Origin: Prorocentrum cordatum
Taxonomy: Eukaryota; Sar; Dinophyceae; Prorocentrales; Prorocentraceae
Length of the DNA stretch: 64,000 bases
Direction of reading: 5' to 3'
Assembly (NCBI GenBank): GCA_963575745.1
Contig: CAUYUJ010000660.1
Coordinates: forward strand, 46,980-110,979
Part shown: positions 51,890 to 61,508 of the stretch, one piece after another
Layout of the letters: the number at the start of each line of letters is the position of its first letter
How positions within the stretch are numbered: position 1 is the stretch's first letter
Notes under the pieces: model-generated
The model's database searches: none
What the model was told of the DNA's origin: nothing
What the model saw: the letters and a program-made list of their open reading frames with translations, nothing else
Translations under genes and position numbers: made by a program

Positions 51890-52736
51890 GTGCACTCGCG
51901 TCGCATCTGGCGTCCTACCCCCCCTCTCATCCCTTGCCGTGGCATAGATCTCCTCTCCATTCGCATAGTCGGATGTCGCAGCAAGGCATACCATCACATG
52001 GCATAGCATGGCTTTGAAGATCATTGCGTAGCCTGGCATATCATGGCGCGACGACGCCCTAAAGTGGGGTGGGGTGGGGGGCGTTTGCGACCCAAGAAAT
52101 CAACGACTGAACGCAGAATTTACAATCACTTCCGATGGTTGCTTTTTTGAGGCCTACGTGGCAAAGCCAAAAACCATGCCGTGGCACGGCGCTGGAAATA
52201 GCGACGCCAGCGCTGCAGCGGGAGCACGATTCGGAACGAGCGGAAGCGCGGCAATGAGGCCCGCGCTGCAGCGGGAGCACGATTCGCAGGACGCGTAGCC
52301 TGACATAGCATGGCGTAGCGACGCCCCCAAATCGGGGGTGGGCATCTGCGACGTCAAAAACCAATGAATCGACGCCGGATGTGTAATCACTTCCGATGGT
52401 TATTTCGGTGTGGCATAATTTAGATATTGGGGCCTGTCTGGCAGGACCGACAACCAGGCCGTGGCATGGCGCCGGGAATAATGACGCCAGCGCTGCAGTT
52501 GGAACGCGAATCGGAAGGAGCGGAAGCGCGGACATGAGGCCGGCGCTGCAGCGGGAGCACGATTCGGAATGAGCGGTAGCCCGAAAATGAGGCCAGCGCT
52601 TCAATGAAGAAAACTCAGCGAAAACCCGATTCCCGGGAATCCTGTGCGCGAAGAGTTGAGGCGCGGATGGGGAGCAGAATATTCCCTGGGCGTCACCAGG
52701 GGCGAGAGGAGAGTAGTATTCATATTGTTTAATTGC
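51890..52736. repeat. GGA-flanked dispersed segment, copy 3 (longer form)
   Basis: Same start (CTAGGTGCACTCGCGTCGCA) and end (GAGAGTAGTATTCATATTG beside a GGA stretch) as the copies at 8521 and 9142. It contains an internal ~265-bp duplication (about 52020-52225 and 52285-52490) marked by CAATCACTTCCGATGGTT. The 8-9 kb copies lack this, so they look like a shortened form. Confidence 0.8.
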
Positions 52737-52949
52737 ACACGGAGGAGGAGGAGGACATGAAGGAGGAGGAAGGGGACGGGGGGGAGTGCTTGCAGCGCTC
52801 ACGCGAGGAACGGCTTTCATTGCTTAGCCGAGAAGCGGCGTTCAGTTCTGGGGTTCCGTGTTTTCAGACGTGCTTCTCTTCAGACGAACGCGGGGCTGCC
52901 GTCGTCGTGGGCCGCCTTCAATCTGTGAACCCCGCTCACATGTTCATGG

Positions 52950-54095
52950 CGAGTGCACGCGGCGCTAACGCGAGAGCTATAGTTCAAATGCGAGCCGCTT
53001 TCAATCCGTGAAATTCGTGCGCCGTTTTATGGCGAATGTGCGCGGCGGTGAGGCAAAAGCTAGATTTTGAAACCGAGCCGTTCTCCGTCCGCGAAGCTCG
53101 TGCACAGTTTCATTGCGAACGTGCGCGGCGCTAGTGCGAGAGCCAGATTTTGAAAACGAGCCGTTTTCAAGCCGTGAAACCCGAGCACATGTTAAAAAAC
53201 GAATGCGCGCGACGCTACGGCGAGAGCTATAGTTTGAAACCGAACCGCCCCCAATCCGTGAGACTCGTGTAATTTTTGTATGGCGAATGCGCGCGGCGCT
53301 GAAGCGAGAGCTAAATGTTAAAACCGAGCCGCCCTCACTCCGTGAGACGCGTGCAATTTGTTATTGCGAAGGCGCGCGGCGTTAAGGCGATGGCTAGATT
53401 TTGAAAGCGAGCCGCTTTCAATCCGTGAAGCTCGTGCGCAGTTCAAAAAACGAACGCGCGCGGCACTAAGGCGACAGCCATATTTTGAAACCGAGCCGCC
53501 CTCAACCCGTGAATCTCTTGCAATATTTCACAGCGTTTGCGCGCGGCGCTAAAGCGAGAACAGGAGTTTGCTAGATTTTGAGAACGAACCGCTTTCAATC
53601 AGCGAACTCGTGCACATGTTTAAAGACAAATGCGCGTGGCGCTCAGGCGAGAGCTATAGTTTGAAACTGGACCGCCCTCAGTATGCGAAGCTCGTTCAAT
53701 CTGTTATGGCGAATGCGCGCGGCGCTAAGGCGAGGGCTTGATTTTGAAAACGAGTCGCTTCCACTCCTTGAATCTCGTGCACACTTTGGAAAACCAATGT
53801 GCGCGGCGCTAAGGCGAGAGCTACTGTTTGAAACTGGGTCGCCTTCGATCTGCGAAACGCGTGCAATTTGTTTTAACGAGTGCGTGCTTCGCTAAGGCGA
53901 GAGCTGGAGTTCAAAAGCGAGCCGTCTCCAATCCGTGCAAACTAATGCACACTTTTGAAAACCATTTTGCGCGATGCTAAGCCGAGGGCTATATTTTGAA
54001 ACCGAGCCGCCTTCAATCTGTGAAGGCCGTACAATTTTTTTCGGCGAACATGCGCGGCGCCAAAGCGAAAACTGGATTTTGAAAACCAGTTTGTT
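52950..54095 (+). repeat. ~84-bp satellite with alternating subtypes
   Basis: About 14 units start near GTGCGCGGCGCTAAGGCGAG at 52957, 53038, 53121, 53206, 53288, 53371, 53455, 53539, 53631, 53716, 53800, 53881, 53967 and 54050. From the fifth unit on, two subtypes alternate: one with GAAACCGAGCCGCCCTCAA and GTGCAATTTGTTATGGCGAA, the other with GAAAACGAGCCGCTTTCAAT and GTGCACATGTTT-AAAA. This is a dimeric higher-order repeat of about 168 bp. No continuous ORF. Confidence 0.9.
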
Positions 54096-54450
54096 TTTTC
54101 CTGCTGTTTGGCTCGGTGATAAAGTTACCAATTCCGCTAATATCGCCCGAGAGAGTTTTTTTGTGCGGTGCCCTGATAACGGGGGGCTCTTAAATTCTTC
54201 ATGAGGTTGTGTCATCTTTCGCTCCCCCATCCCAGGCCCCAGGAAGTACGACTCCCAGCCTGCTGGGCAGCAGCGGCCCCCGAGTTTCCTTCCGCTTCCC
54301 GACATCGCCCCCCTCCTTTTCCTTTCGCTGCATGGGCAGCCTGCCTGTGGCCCGGGCCGCGTCCACCCCTAGGTTGAGTTCTGGCATGTCCGTCTACAAT
54401 GGGAATATATAAAAGTAATCAAATAATTTAGGGACGACTTTTATATTTTT

Positions 54451-55012
54451 CCCTACCTAGGCTCTGCCTAGAAGGGTTCTTACTCTCTTAGCTTAAAGGG
54501 GCCGGGCAGTGCAAAGCGCCCCGGGCGGTTCCCCCAGTCCCCTGGGAGCGGTTCCCCCCAGTCCCCTGGGAGCTTTAGCTTTAGCTTTAGTTTTAGCTTT
54601 AGCTTTAGCTTTAGCTTTAGCTTAGCTTTAACTTAGCTTTAGCTCAGCTGTAGCTTAGCTTTAGCTTAGCGTTTCGCTTAGCTTTTCGCTTAGCGTTTAG
54701 CTTAGCTCTAGCTTAGCTTTAGCTTAGCTTTAGCTTAGCTTTAGCTTAGATGTAGCTTAGCTTTAGCTTAACAGTAGCTTAACTTTGGCTTAGCTTTAGC
54801 TTATCTTTAGCTTAGTTTTAGCTTAGCTTTAGCTTAGCTTTAGCTTAGCTTTAGCTTAGCTGTTGCTCAGCTTTAGCTTAGCTTTAGCTTAGCTTTAGCT
54901 TAGCTTTAGCTTAGCTGTGGCTTAGCTTTAGCTTAGCTTTAGCTTAGCTGTAGCTTAGCGTTGCTGTTACTACTAATGCTGCTTTCCTAGGGGTTCCAAC
55001 TCCTAGGTAGGG
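54451..55012. mobile_element. Nested element with CCCTACCTAGG ends carrying a TTTAGC array
   Basis: Begins CCCTACCTAGG (54451-54461) and ends CCTAGGTAGGG (55002-55012), an exact 11-bp inverted pair, followed inward by GGGTTC and GGTTCC-type words. Near the left side is a direct duplication of GCGGTTCCCCCAGTCCCCTG. The bulk is the TTTAGC-type array. Confidence 0.65.
54571..54960. repeat. TTTAGC / TTTAGCTTAGC array
   Basis: Begins with a 6-bp period (TTTAGC, about nine units to 54625) and changes to an 11-bp period (TTTAGCTTAGC) with variants (GTAGC, TTCGC). AGCT palindromes occur at every unit. It resembles but is not the plant-type telomere repeat TTTAGGG. Confidence 0.95.
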
Positions 55013-55118
55013 TCGCACTGGGATCATTTGTTTTTGTTGTGTGACCATGTCGAGTCTTGTTTTTTTCCCATGCTTAATCTTTCGTCCAAAATCCGCATGT
55101 CGGAGGACATGCCCGACC

Positions 55119-55699
55119 AAACCCCAGGTCGCTCGCCACCCTTGGCGCGCCCGTGCGGCGAGCCCCCCCCCCACAACCGAACCGACGCCCTTCCCGCGAC
55201 AACCTCCACCATACACCGTACCGCAGGGGGGGGGGACACCAAACATTGCTTGGACCATGCTTGCGATCAGACGCTACGGGACAGTCGGGCGCACGCCTCC
55301 CTCCAGCACGTGCCGTGACTGGGCCCTGGCGCATCCGCGCTGCCCCGAAGGGGGCCCGCTGGCTGGCCAGCCGGCGGACTCGGCGCGCTCCTCCCACGAC
55401 AGCCCCCACCACCCGGCCACGCGCAGAGGGGGGGGGGGGGTAGGGGGGAGGGGGGAAGGCTTCTCAGAAGCACCCTGCTTCTTAGAAGGCGCGGCCCTTA
55501 TCTATAGATGTAGGGCGGGCGCCAGGTGAGAAGCAGGGTCCTTCTATGAAGCCTCCCCCCTCCCCCTACCCAATCGTGCGCGCCGCCAAACCAGCAACTG
55601 CCACGACCTCCACCGACGACACCTCCAGGGGACGCCGACTCCAACCACGGCCAACTCCCTGGGCTGCAGCGCTGGCGATGGCCTCTCGCCCTGAGGGGC
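55119..55699. other. No gene recognised; AGAAGG inverted pair
   Basis: At 55458-55556, AAGGCTTCTCAGAAGCACCC and TTCTATGAAGCCTCC form a partial inverted pair, as at 42848-42935. Otherwise GC-rich without a supported ORF. Confidence 0.4.
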
Positions 55700-55860
55700 T
55701 GGGAAGGCCGCAAGAAGGAGGTGTCTCGTCATTTTCGGCCTCCAGGGGCCCTTACTGGGCCAAAGCCGGTCCAGAGGAAAATGTCGAAACCTCCATGGGT
55801 TCCGTATTGAACAAGACAGAACGTCGCCTGTCTGGGAGTAGACCAGCGGCCCGGCACGCA
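55700..55860 (-). mobile_element. U-family dispersed element, copy U6, inverted
   Basis: The reverse complement carries CCAGACAGGCGACGTTCTG, TTTCCTCTGGACCGG and GGGCCCCTGGAGGCCGAAAA in the family order. Confidence 0.7.
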
Positions 55861-55894
55861 CTTAGGAACACCCTCGTACGGTCGAGTTTTTTTT

Positions 55895-56029
55895 GGATAG
55901 CGTGTCGCTCCGCCAGTTCTCGCCCACCGCGCCTCGGTGCGAGACGCTATCCGGTTCACGGTCCCAAGGCATCCACATCCCAAGCCTTTCCCGACCTCCC
56001 ACCCTGCGGAGCGGAGCGACACGCTATCC
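55895..56029. mobile_element. Short element with 18-bp perfect inverted ends
   Basis: GGATAGCGTGTCGCTCCG (55895-55912) and its exact complement at 56012-56029. A further GGATAGCGTGTC follows at 56039, so there is a third, direct copy of the terminal word. Confidence 0.8.
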
Positions 56030-56689
56030 GCTTGCAGGGGATAGCGTGTCACGGGGTCCGCCGCCGCCGCCGCGACACGCTGCGCAAAAGCTCCCAACAG
56101 TACCCGGAAAGGCGTACATTGCCCCGTCCCCCCCCCGCTTGCCGTCCTTTCCTCCTCCAGTCCCCTTCACCCGTTTTACTGTGGGGGTGTTCTGTTGGCT
56201 TTTCCGGGCCTGGGGGTTCCCTTCCCTCCCTCCTTCCCGCCCTCCTCTGTCGTCATGCGCTCCTTTCCTCCGCCTCCTCCACTTCTTCCTGCTTCTTGGG
56301 TAAGCTGTTCGGCAGACGAGCGCCTGAAACGTCAGCACTGCGTGCTCAAGCAGGCGCGCAAGACAGACGCCTCGACCTCGGCCTCGAGAGCGCGGGCAAG
56401 GCAGGCAGGCAGCCAGGGAGCTTGCGCAAGCACCCGCGATCCACAACATTGCCAGGGATCGAAGGCCAGTTACGGACAGCACGATTACAGTCGGCCCAGA
56501 TCAGTAGGTCGACCCTGCCAAATCAAGGGTACCCTTGTGTCCTGTGCCTCGCGACCCGTGCTTCCTACATTCCTGCGGCAGTGTGGCCCCCGAAAGGGTC
56601 TCGTGTCCTGCGTGTCCTCTCCAATCAAGTCCGACTGTACGCACAGCACGATTGGCACGCCATCGACCCAGCTCGACGCCCCCACGATC

Positions 56690-56820
56690 CTCCTCCTCCT
56701 CCTCCTCCTCCTCCTGCTCCTGCTCCCTGGTGCCTGTTGCCCTCCCCTGATCCCTCCTCCTCCTCCTCCTGCTCCTCCTCCTCCTCTTCCTCCTCCTCCT
56801 GCTCCCCGCTGCCTGTTGCC
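56690..56820. repeat. TCC/TGC tract with a duplicated unit
   Basis: TCC runs interrupted by TGCTCCTGCTCCC-TG, and CTGCCTGTTGCCCTCCCCTG repeated (56734 and 56809). Confidence 0.85.
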
Positions 56821-56910
56821 CTCCCCTGCTCCCCTGGTCCCTCCCTCCCCCGTCCTCCCGTCCGCTCCCCCGGCGCGCCGTCCCCCGCGTCTGGTCGGTC
56901 TTCCCCTGCG

Positions 56911-56932
56911 GTGCCCCCCCCCCCCCCCCCCC
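56911..56932. repeat. Poly-C run between inverted GGTGCC/GGCACC
   Basis: About 20 consecutive Cs after GGTG and before TGGCACC. Length is unlikely to be sequenced accurately. Confidence 0.85.
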
Positions 56933-56954
56933 CTGGCACCCCTCTGTGCCTCCC

Positions 56955-57170
56955 ATTTGGACGCCCGAAATGGGTACGGAAAGAAGGGGTACAATGCCCA
57001 ACAGCAGTCCCTGTTCATTTTGAGCAGGACTCGCTGTCCGCGCCGCCGCGGCCTGTGTCCATTTGAGACAGAAGACCGCCTGCCCAACAGCGGCCGCTGT
57101 TGGTTTGGGACAACATCTGTTGTTGGGCATTGTACCCATTCTTTCGGTAACCATGCCGGGTGCCCAAATC
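56955..57170. mobile_element. Z foldback element, ~54-bp arms
   Basis: 216 bp. Left: ATTTGGACGCCCGAAAT, then GGGTACGGAAAGAAGGGGTA, CAATGCCCAACAG. Right: CTGTTGTTGGGCATTGTACC, CATTCTTTCGGTAACC, ATGCCGGGTGCCCAAAT. Arms pair over about 54 bp with few mismatches. The interior has CCCAACAGCGGCCGCTGTTGG, itself a palindrome. Confidence 0.9.
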
Positions 57171-57182
57171 CCAGATTCAGGA

Positions 57183-57325
57183 GGGAGGAAACACACAGAC
57201 ACGATGCATCGTCGATTCTCAGGAAAATGTGCAAGCCTATGGCAAGTGGGGGGGAAGACGAACATCCAAAAAATATGGGAGCATAGAGGGTGAATCCTGT
57301 TGTTTGTGTATATGTATGTGTGTGT
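57183..57325 (+). repeat. Y-family dispersed repeat, copy 2
   Basis: GAGGAAACACACAGACACGA, GGGGGGGAAGACGAACATCC, AATCCTGTTGTTTGTG. Matches 60796-60950 and 63408-63545. Confidence 0.7.
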
Positions 57326-57330
57326 CCCAG

Positions 57331-57548
57331 GGCCCCTTCACAGATGGGATCCGAGTAGATGGGGTCGGAGGTTCGCGCCGCATCGCCGATGCATCGCCGA
57401 TGCGGCTCGATGTGGAGCCCGTCTTTCTTCACGCCGACGTCGCCGATGCGTCGCCGACGTCGCCTGTGTATGGCCGATGCATCGCCGATGCATCGGCGAT
57501 GCTGCGTGATCCTCCTGCCACATCCGCTCGGAGCCCATCTAGGAGGCC
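57331..57548. mobile_element. G-family inverted-repeat element, copy G3
   Basis: Left CCGAGTAGATGGGGTCGGAG, right CGGAGCCCATCTAGGAGGCC. Interior matches G2 (GCGGCTCGATGTGGAG-CCGT, CACGCCGACGT). The right arm is more worn than in G2. Confidence 0.85.
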
Positions 57549-57618
57549 TCTAATTCTGGCAGCAGCACGCGGGCTATGTCTGAGCGACCCCCCTCACTGC
57601 CAGACTGGCAAGGATCGA

Positions 57619-57769
57619 CGGCGAGCGAGGGGGGCAAGTGAGAAGGAGAAGGCCTTCTCAGAAGGCGGTGGGATTTTTTTCAGAAGCCCTCGAAACTTAT
57701 CAAAGGCCTGGGAACTTCCGAGCCTTTCGAGAAGGCCTTCTCCTTCTCACTGCCCCCCTGGGCTCGCCG
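57619..57769. mobile_element. W foldback element, ~45-bp arms
   Basis: Left: CGGCGAGC, GGGGGCAAGTGAGAAGGAGA, AGGCCTTCTC. Right: GAGAAGGCCTTCTCCTTCTC, ACTGCCCCCC, GGGCTCGCCG. The arms pair almost throughout. Interior is A/T-richer. Confidence 0.85.
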
Positions 57770-58345
57770 CCGAAAGGAGGAGGCGAATGCTTTGGGTCAC
57801 AAGCCGAGGCAGCCTACAGCAGCGGCGTCAGGAGAGGGATGGCGAAGGAGGGGGGGAGAGAGTGCGGTGGGAGCGGAGGACGGACATGAGGAAACGGAAG
57901 CCGCTTCCGCATTCTTCGCGGATCTGAAGCGATCGGTTCCGCGCAGTGCACTGTTGCAAATCATCAGTTCTTCTCGCGGGCGTTTCTTCATTTCACGCGA
58001 GCCACGCGCGCCAGCTTTGCAGCCACCCCAACCCGCAAGGTTCATGCAACAATGGATAGGGTGCATTCCTGATGTTGACGTCTGTTTGAAGAAGCACTCA
58101 GGGATTGCCAAGTCAGCTGTAGGGGCACGAAAAAAACGCCCCGGGCGTTGTTCTTCTCGGGCCCAGAGGAGGGCGAGCGTATGACCGCGCTGCGCACTCC
58201 GCGCAACGCGGAACACTCATTTGGAATTCGGGGCTCGCACACGATGCAAACGTCCTGGCGGTCACGCCCATGTTTCCCTCGCCCATGTTTGTTTAACAAC
58301 GTGGGCTACATCCCTGGGATAGGTCTCGGGGTCCCGAGCTCGAAG
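57770..58345. other. No gene recognised
   Basis: Unique by eye, balanced composition from 57890 to 58300, with antisense-overlapping ORFs of 130-139 codons and no domain. Confidence 0.4.
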
Positions 58346-58500
58346 ATCGGACTCGACCTGGCCGAACCCGGCCAGGCCGAATTCGACCAGACCTACCCGG
58401 CCAGGCCGAACTTGGCCAGGCCTTGACCGGCCGTCCGACTTCGGCCATCCGAGTTCGGCCGCCCGAGCTACGACTGGACCTCGTCCGGCCTGGCCAGATC
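58346..58500. repeat. GGCCAGGCCGAA short repeat
   Basis: Words CTGGCCGAACCCGGCCAGGC, CGGCCAGGCCGAACTTGGCC and GAGTTCGGCC recur every 15-25 bases, many palindromic. Confidence 0.75.
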
Positions 58501-58671
58501 GCGCAGCTGCCGAGATGGTACCCTGGCAGGGGAGCTGCTGGAGAACGACGCATCGCCGGCCGACAGCCGCCGGTGCGCTCTTCTGCGAAGTCGCTGTCGG
58601 CGCTCGCCCAGTCCTGCGCTCCAGCGGAACGGTGCCTCGTCGAGGCCGAGTGGGGGGGGGGATGGGACCAC

Positions 58672-58795
58672 ACGGAGGAGGAAGAAGAATAGGAAGAGCA
58701 GGAAGCGCAGGAAGAGTAGGTGGGGAGGAGGAGGAGGAGGAGGAGGAGGAGGAGGAGGAGGAGCAAGAGAAGGAGGAGGAGGAGGAGGAGGACTC
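58672..58795. repeat. (GGA)n tract
   Basis: GGA with GAAGAGTAGG interruptions in the first half and pure GGA in the second. Confidence 0.9.
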
Positions 58796-58904
58796 AATGA
58801 GCCCGCTACAGGATTAGGTGCAGGAGGAGGACTCGTGGAGCCCACAATGTGTGTTTCTTAAGATGTCAGGGTGCCTAAGCCTGTGTCGGGTCATTCGGAG
58901 GGCA

Positions 58905-59122
58905 GGAGGAGCAGGAGGAGGAGAAGGAGGAGGAGGAGGAGGAGGAGGAGGAGGAGGAGGAGGAGGAGAAGGAAGGGGTAGGTGGAGGAGGAGGAGGAGG
59001 AGGAGCAGGGGAAGGTGGTGGAGGAGGAGAGAGGAGGAGGAGGAGGAGGAGGAGGAGGAGGAGGGGCGGAGAGGAGGAGGAGGAGGAGGAGGAGGAGGAG
59101 GAGGAGGAGGAGGAGGAGGAGG
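58905..59122. repeat. (GGA)n tract
   Basis: About 215 bp of GGA with occasional AAGG, GTGG and GCAGG interruptions. Confidence 0.95.
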
Positions 59123-59549
59123 CGCCGCGTCGCCCGGACGGTGCTCGCGGGCGCGGGCGCTGGGGGGTGGGCGGCCGCCGCCGAGCGCTGGCGCCGCACT
59201 CGCTCGCCCGTGGACCGCGCGGAGCCGCCCTCGGTCCTCATCGGTCCTTCTTTTCCGCCTGAGGCACGGTCGCTGCTGGTGATCGTTGTCTCATTCATTG
59301 TTCTGCTGATCGGCGCGGGCCCTCACCCCCTCCCCCTCCCCCCCCTTCACGGAGTAGATCTTGGTTGTGCTTGGCGCATGTTCCCTAAAGCAGGTGGAGT
59401 CTTACCCATGGGACGCGCAGGTGCAAACAGTCGCACTAAGCAGAGATCCGCAGCCAGACCCCCCCCCTCCCCCCCCTCCCCCCCCTTTCACCCAATGTCG
59501 AAACGCCGAATAAGGAAACGCTCACCTGCCAAGACACAGACTTAGACCT
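59123..59549. other. No gene recognised
   Basis: GC-rich then a C-rich stretch (59458-59490). No supported ORF. Confidence 0.4.
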
Positions 59550-59738
59550 CGAAGAAAAAGAAACGCCATTATATTTTTGTTTGCGCTCCGCGCGGATTTT
59601 TTGGATCCGCGCTGGGCCACCCGAGGCGACGCCTCCTGCGCCGCCCCTGGCGCGCTCCGCCCGCCTGGCAGGGGAGGCCCAGCGCAGATCCAAGAAATCC
59701 GCGCGAAGCGCCAAAAGTTGATGTGCTTCTTCTCCTAG
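59550..59738. mobile_element. F-family foldback element, copy F2
   Basis: Arms TTTGCGCTCCGCGCGGATTT, TTTGGATCCGCGCTGGGCC and GGCCCAGCGCAGATCCAAGA, AATCCGCGCGAAGCGCCAAA. Outer words AGAAACGCCATTA and its looser partner. Centre GAGGCGACGCCTCCTGCGCC. Confidence 0.85.
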
Positions 59739-59879
59739 AGACGTCGGCGGCGGTAACGACGGCGCCGGCGACCCCGAAGGCTGTCCAGCAGCGCGCCCTG
59801 GCCATGTTTTCGAGGCGGACCCGGCCAGGGCCACGAGGGCGCGCCCAGAGGCGCAAAACGGCCAGCACGTCCAAACGCC

Positions 59880-60115
59880 CTGATCACCAACCCTCGACCC
59901 TCGACCTCGAGACGAGGACGGCGGCGGCGACGACCTCGAGACGACGACGGCGACGACGACGACGCCGAGACCTCGAGACGACGACGGCGGCGACGCCGAG
60001 ACCTCGAGACCTCGACCTCGACCTCGAGACGACGGCGGCGACGACGACGCCTCGACCCTCGACCTCGAGACGACGACGGCGGCGGCGACGACGGCGGCGC
60101 CCGGCGACGGCAAGG
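59880..60115. repeat. CTCGAGACGACGACGG repeat
   Basis: GACCTCGAGACGACGACGGC, CTCGACCTCGACCTCGAG and GCGACGACG words in loose tandem; a compound of GAC repeats and the CTCGAG palindrome. Confidence 0.85.
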
Positions 60116-60140
60116 ACGAGGGCGCGGTGGGGCAAGCATT

Positions 60141-60297
60141 AAGTCGGGCCTGTCCCTCTACAGGGGGAATATTCAGAAATGGTCGAAAAATAGTCTGGGG
60201 ACTCTTTTCTGAGTGTTTTTGGCCATCTTTGGGGCATTTTTTGTGTATTTTCTGTTTCTCGTCCAAGATCCCCCTGTAGGGGGGACGGGCCCGACCT
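60141..60297. mobile_element. D-family inverted-repeat element, copy D4 (best preserved)
   Basis: 157 bp. Left AAGTCGGGCCTGTCCCTCTA, CAGGGGGAATATT. Right GATCCCCCTGTAGGGGGGAC, GGGCCCGACCT. Arms pair over about 30 bp. Interior AGTCTGGGGACTCTTTTCTG and T-rich core. Confidence 0.9.
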
Positions 60298-60497
60298 CAG
60301 GCGAGCAGCCAGGCGGGGGCCCCCCGGGCGGGCAGGACGCAGCCCGGCGAGGAGCTCCTGAGCCGGGCCGTGCCCGCGAGGTCTCCCCTGGGGGGGGGGC
60401 GGGGATGGGGGGTCTCGGGCGCGGCGGCAGGGGCAGGGCCTCCACGGGCGCGGGGCCCGCATGCCGAGGCGCCCAGTGAGGCCGCAGGTGAGGCTCC

Positions 60498-60735
60498 ATC
60501 CTCCTCCTCCCTCCTCCTCCCTGCTCCTCCTCCTCCTCCTCCTCCTCCTCCTCCTCCCTCCTCCCTCCTCCTCCTCCTCCTCCTCCTCCTCCTCCTCCTC
60601 CTCCCTCCTCCTCCTCCGCCTCCTCCTCCTCCTCCTCCTCCTCCTACATTTCCTCCTCCCTCCTCCTCCCTCCTCCCTCTCCGCCTCCTCCTCCTCCAGC
60701 ACCCTATCCCCCTCCTCCTCCAGCCTCGTCTCGCT
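60498..60735. repeat. (TCC)n polypyrimidine tract
   Basis: About 240 bp, pyrimidines on the plus strand, with CTACATTT and GCC interruptions. Confidence 0.95.
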
Positions 60736-60795
60736 GCCACGACGGCGCACGCAGGGGCGGGTCTGGGGGAACGAGGAATGACTCAGGAGAGGAAC

Positions 60796-60950
60796 AAAAA
60801 ACACACACAGACACAATGAATTGTCGACTCCCTGAAAACATGGAAAAATGTAGGAAGGGAGGGGGGGAAGACGAACATCAACAAAAAGATGTGAACATAT
60901 GAAGATCCTGTTATTTGTGTCTATTTATCTGTGTGTCCCTCGGCCCCCTC
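60796..60950 (+). repeat. Y-family dispersed repeat, copy 3
   Basis: ACACACACAGACACAATGAA, GGGGGGGAAGACGAACATCA, GATCCTGTTATTTGTG. Runs directly into F3. Confidence 0.7.
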
Positions 60951-60956
60951 AATGAC

Positions 60957-61126
60957 AGTCCGCGCGGATTTCTCGGATCGGTGCTGGACCCCCCTCCCTG
61001 GCGCGCGGAGCGCGCCAGGGGTGTCGCCGGAGGCGCCGCCAGGGGGGTCCAGCGCGGATCCGAGGAATCCGCGCGGAGCTCCGAGTTTTTATGTTTATGG
61101 CATTGTCCGTTCCCCTAGAGTCGGCC
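60957..61126. mobile_element. F-family foldback element, copy F3, left outer arm missing
   Basis: Inner arms AGTCCGCGCGGATTTCTCGG and GATCCGAGGAATCCGCGCGG. The right side keeps the outer TTTATGTTTATGGCATTGTC and CCCCTA, but the left lacks the complement, where the Y copy abuts. Confidence 0.8.
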
Positions 61127-61508
61127 AGGGGGCGGGAATTACATGCAGTCGTATTCCAGCGCGGGATCCTGTCGGAATCCTGCGGGTATCCTCTTGAGGA
61201 CCCCTCAGGAGCCCCCAGCAGGCAGCCCGCCCCTGGGGAATCTCCAGGAAGCCCTCAGGAATCTTCACAGGAGTCCCTCTCCGGAGTCCTCCAGGCATCG
61301 TTTATAGCGAAGGATCCCTCAGGAGTCGTCCATCGCATCCGGGCGATTGCAGGCCCCGTGCGCGCGTGATAACCCCGCCCTTCTCGGTTGTCCGCCCCTC
61401 GTGCGGGCTCCTCCGAGGGGTGCCGCCGCCGCCTGCCAGCCGCCGCCACCTGCCGAGCAGCCGCCGCCGCCGCCGGTCGCTGCTGCCCCGCGTGCCGGGC
61501 GGGGTCTC
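61127..61508. other. No gene; CCTCAGGAG-rich degenerate repeat
   Basis: Words CCCTCAGGAGCCC, CCTCAGGAATC, CCACAGGAGTCC, TCCTGCGGGTATCC recur from 61155 to 61335, then GC-rich GCCGCCGCC sequence. Confidence 0.55.

Larger units (their letters stand above)
54374..55118. mobile_element. D-family element D3, split by a nested insertion
   Basis: Left arm TCTGGCATGTCCGTCTACAA (from 54380) with GGGAATATA; right arm TCCAAAATCCGCATGTCGGA with GGACATGCCCGACC (to 55118). Normal D copies are 140-165 bp, here 745 bp, because of the insertion at 54451-55012. Confidence 0.7.

Noticed and set aside
54571-54960. A telomeric TTTAGGG array
   Set aside because: The unit is TTTAGC then TTTAGCTTAGC; no TTTAGGG run is present.
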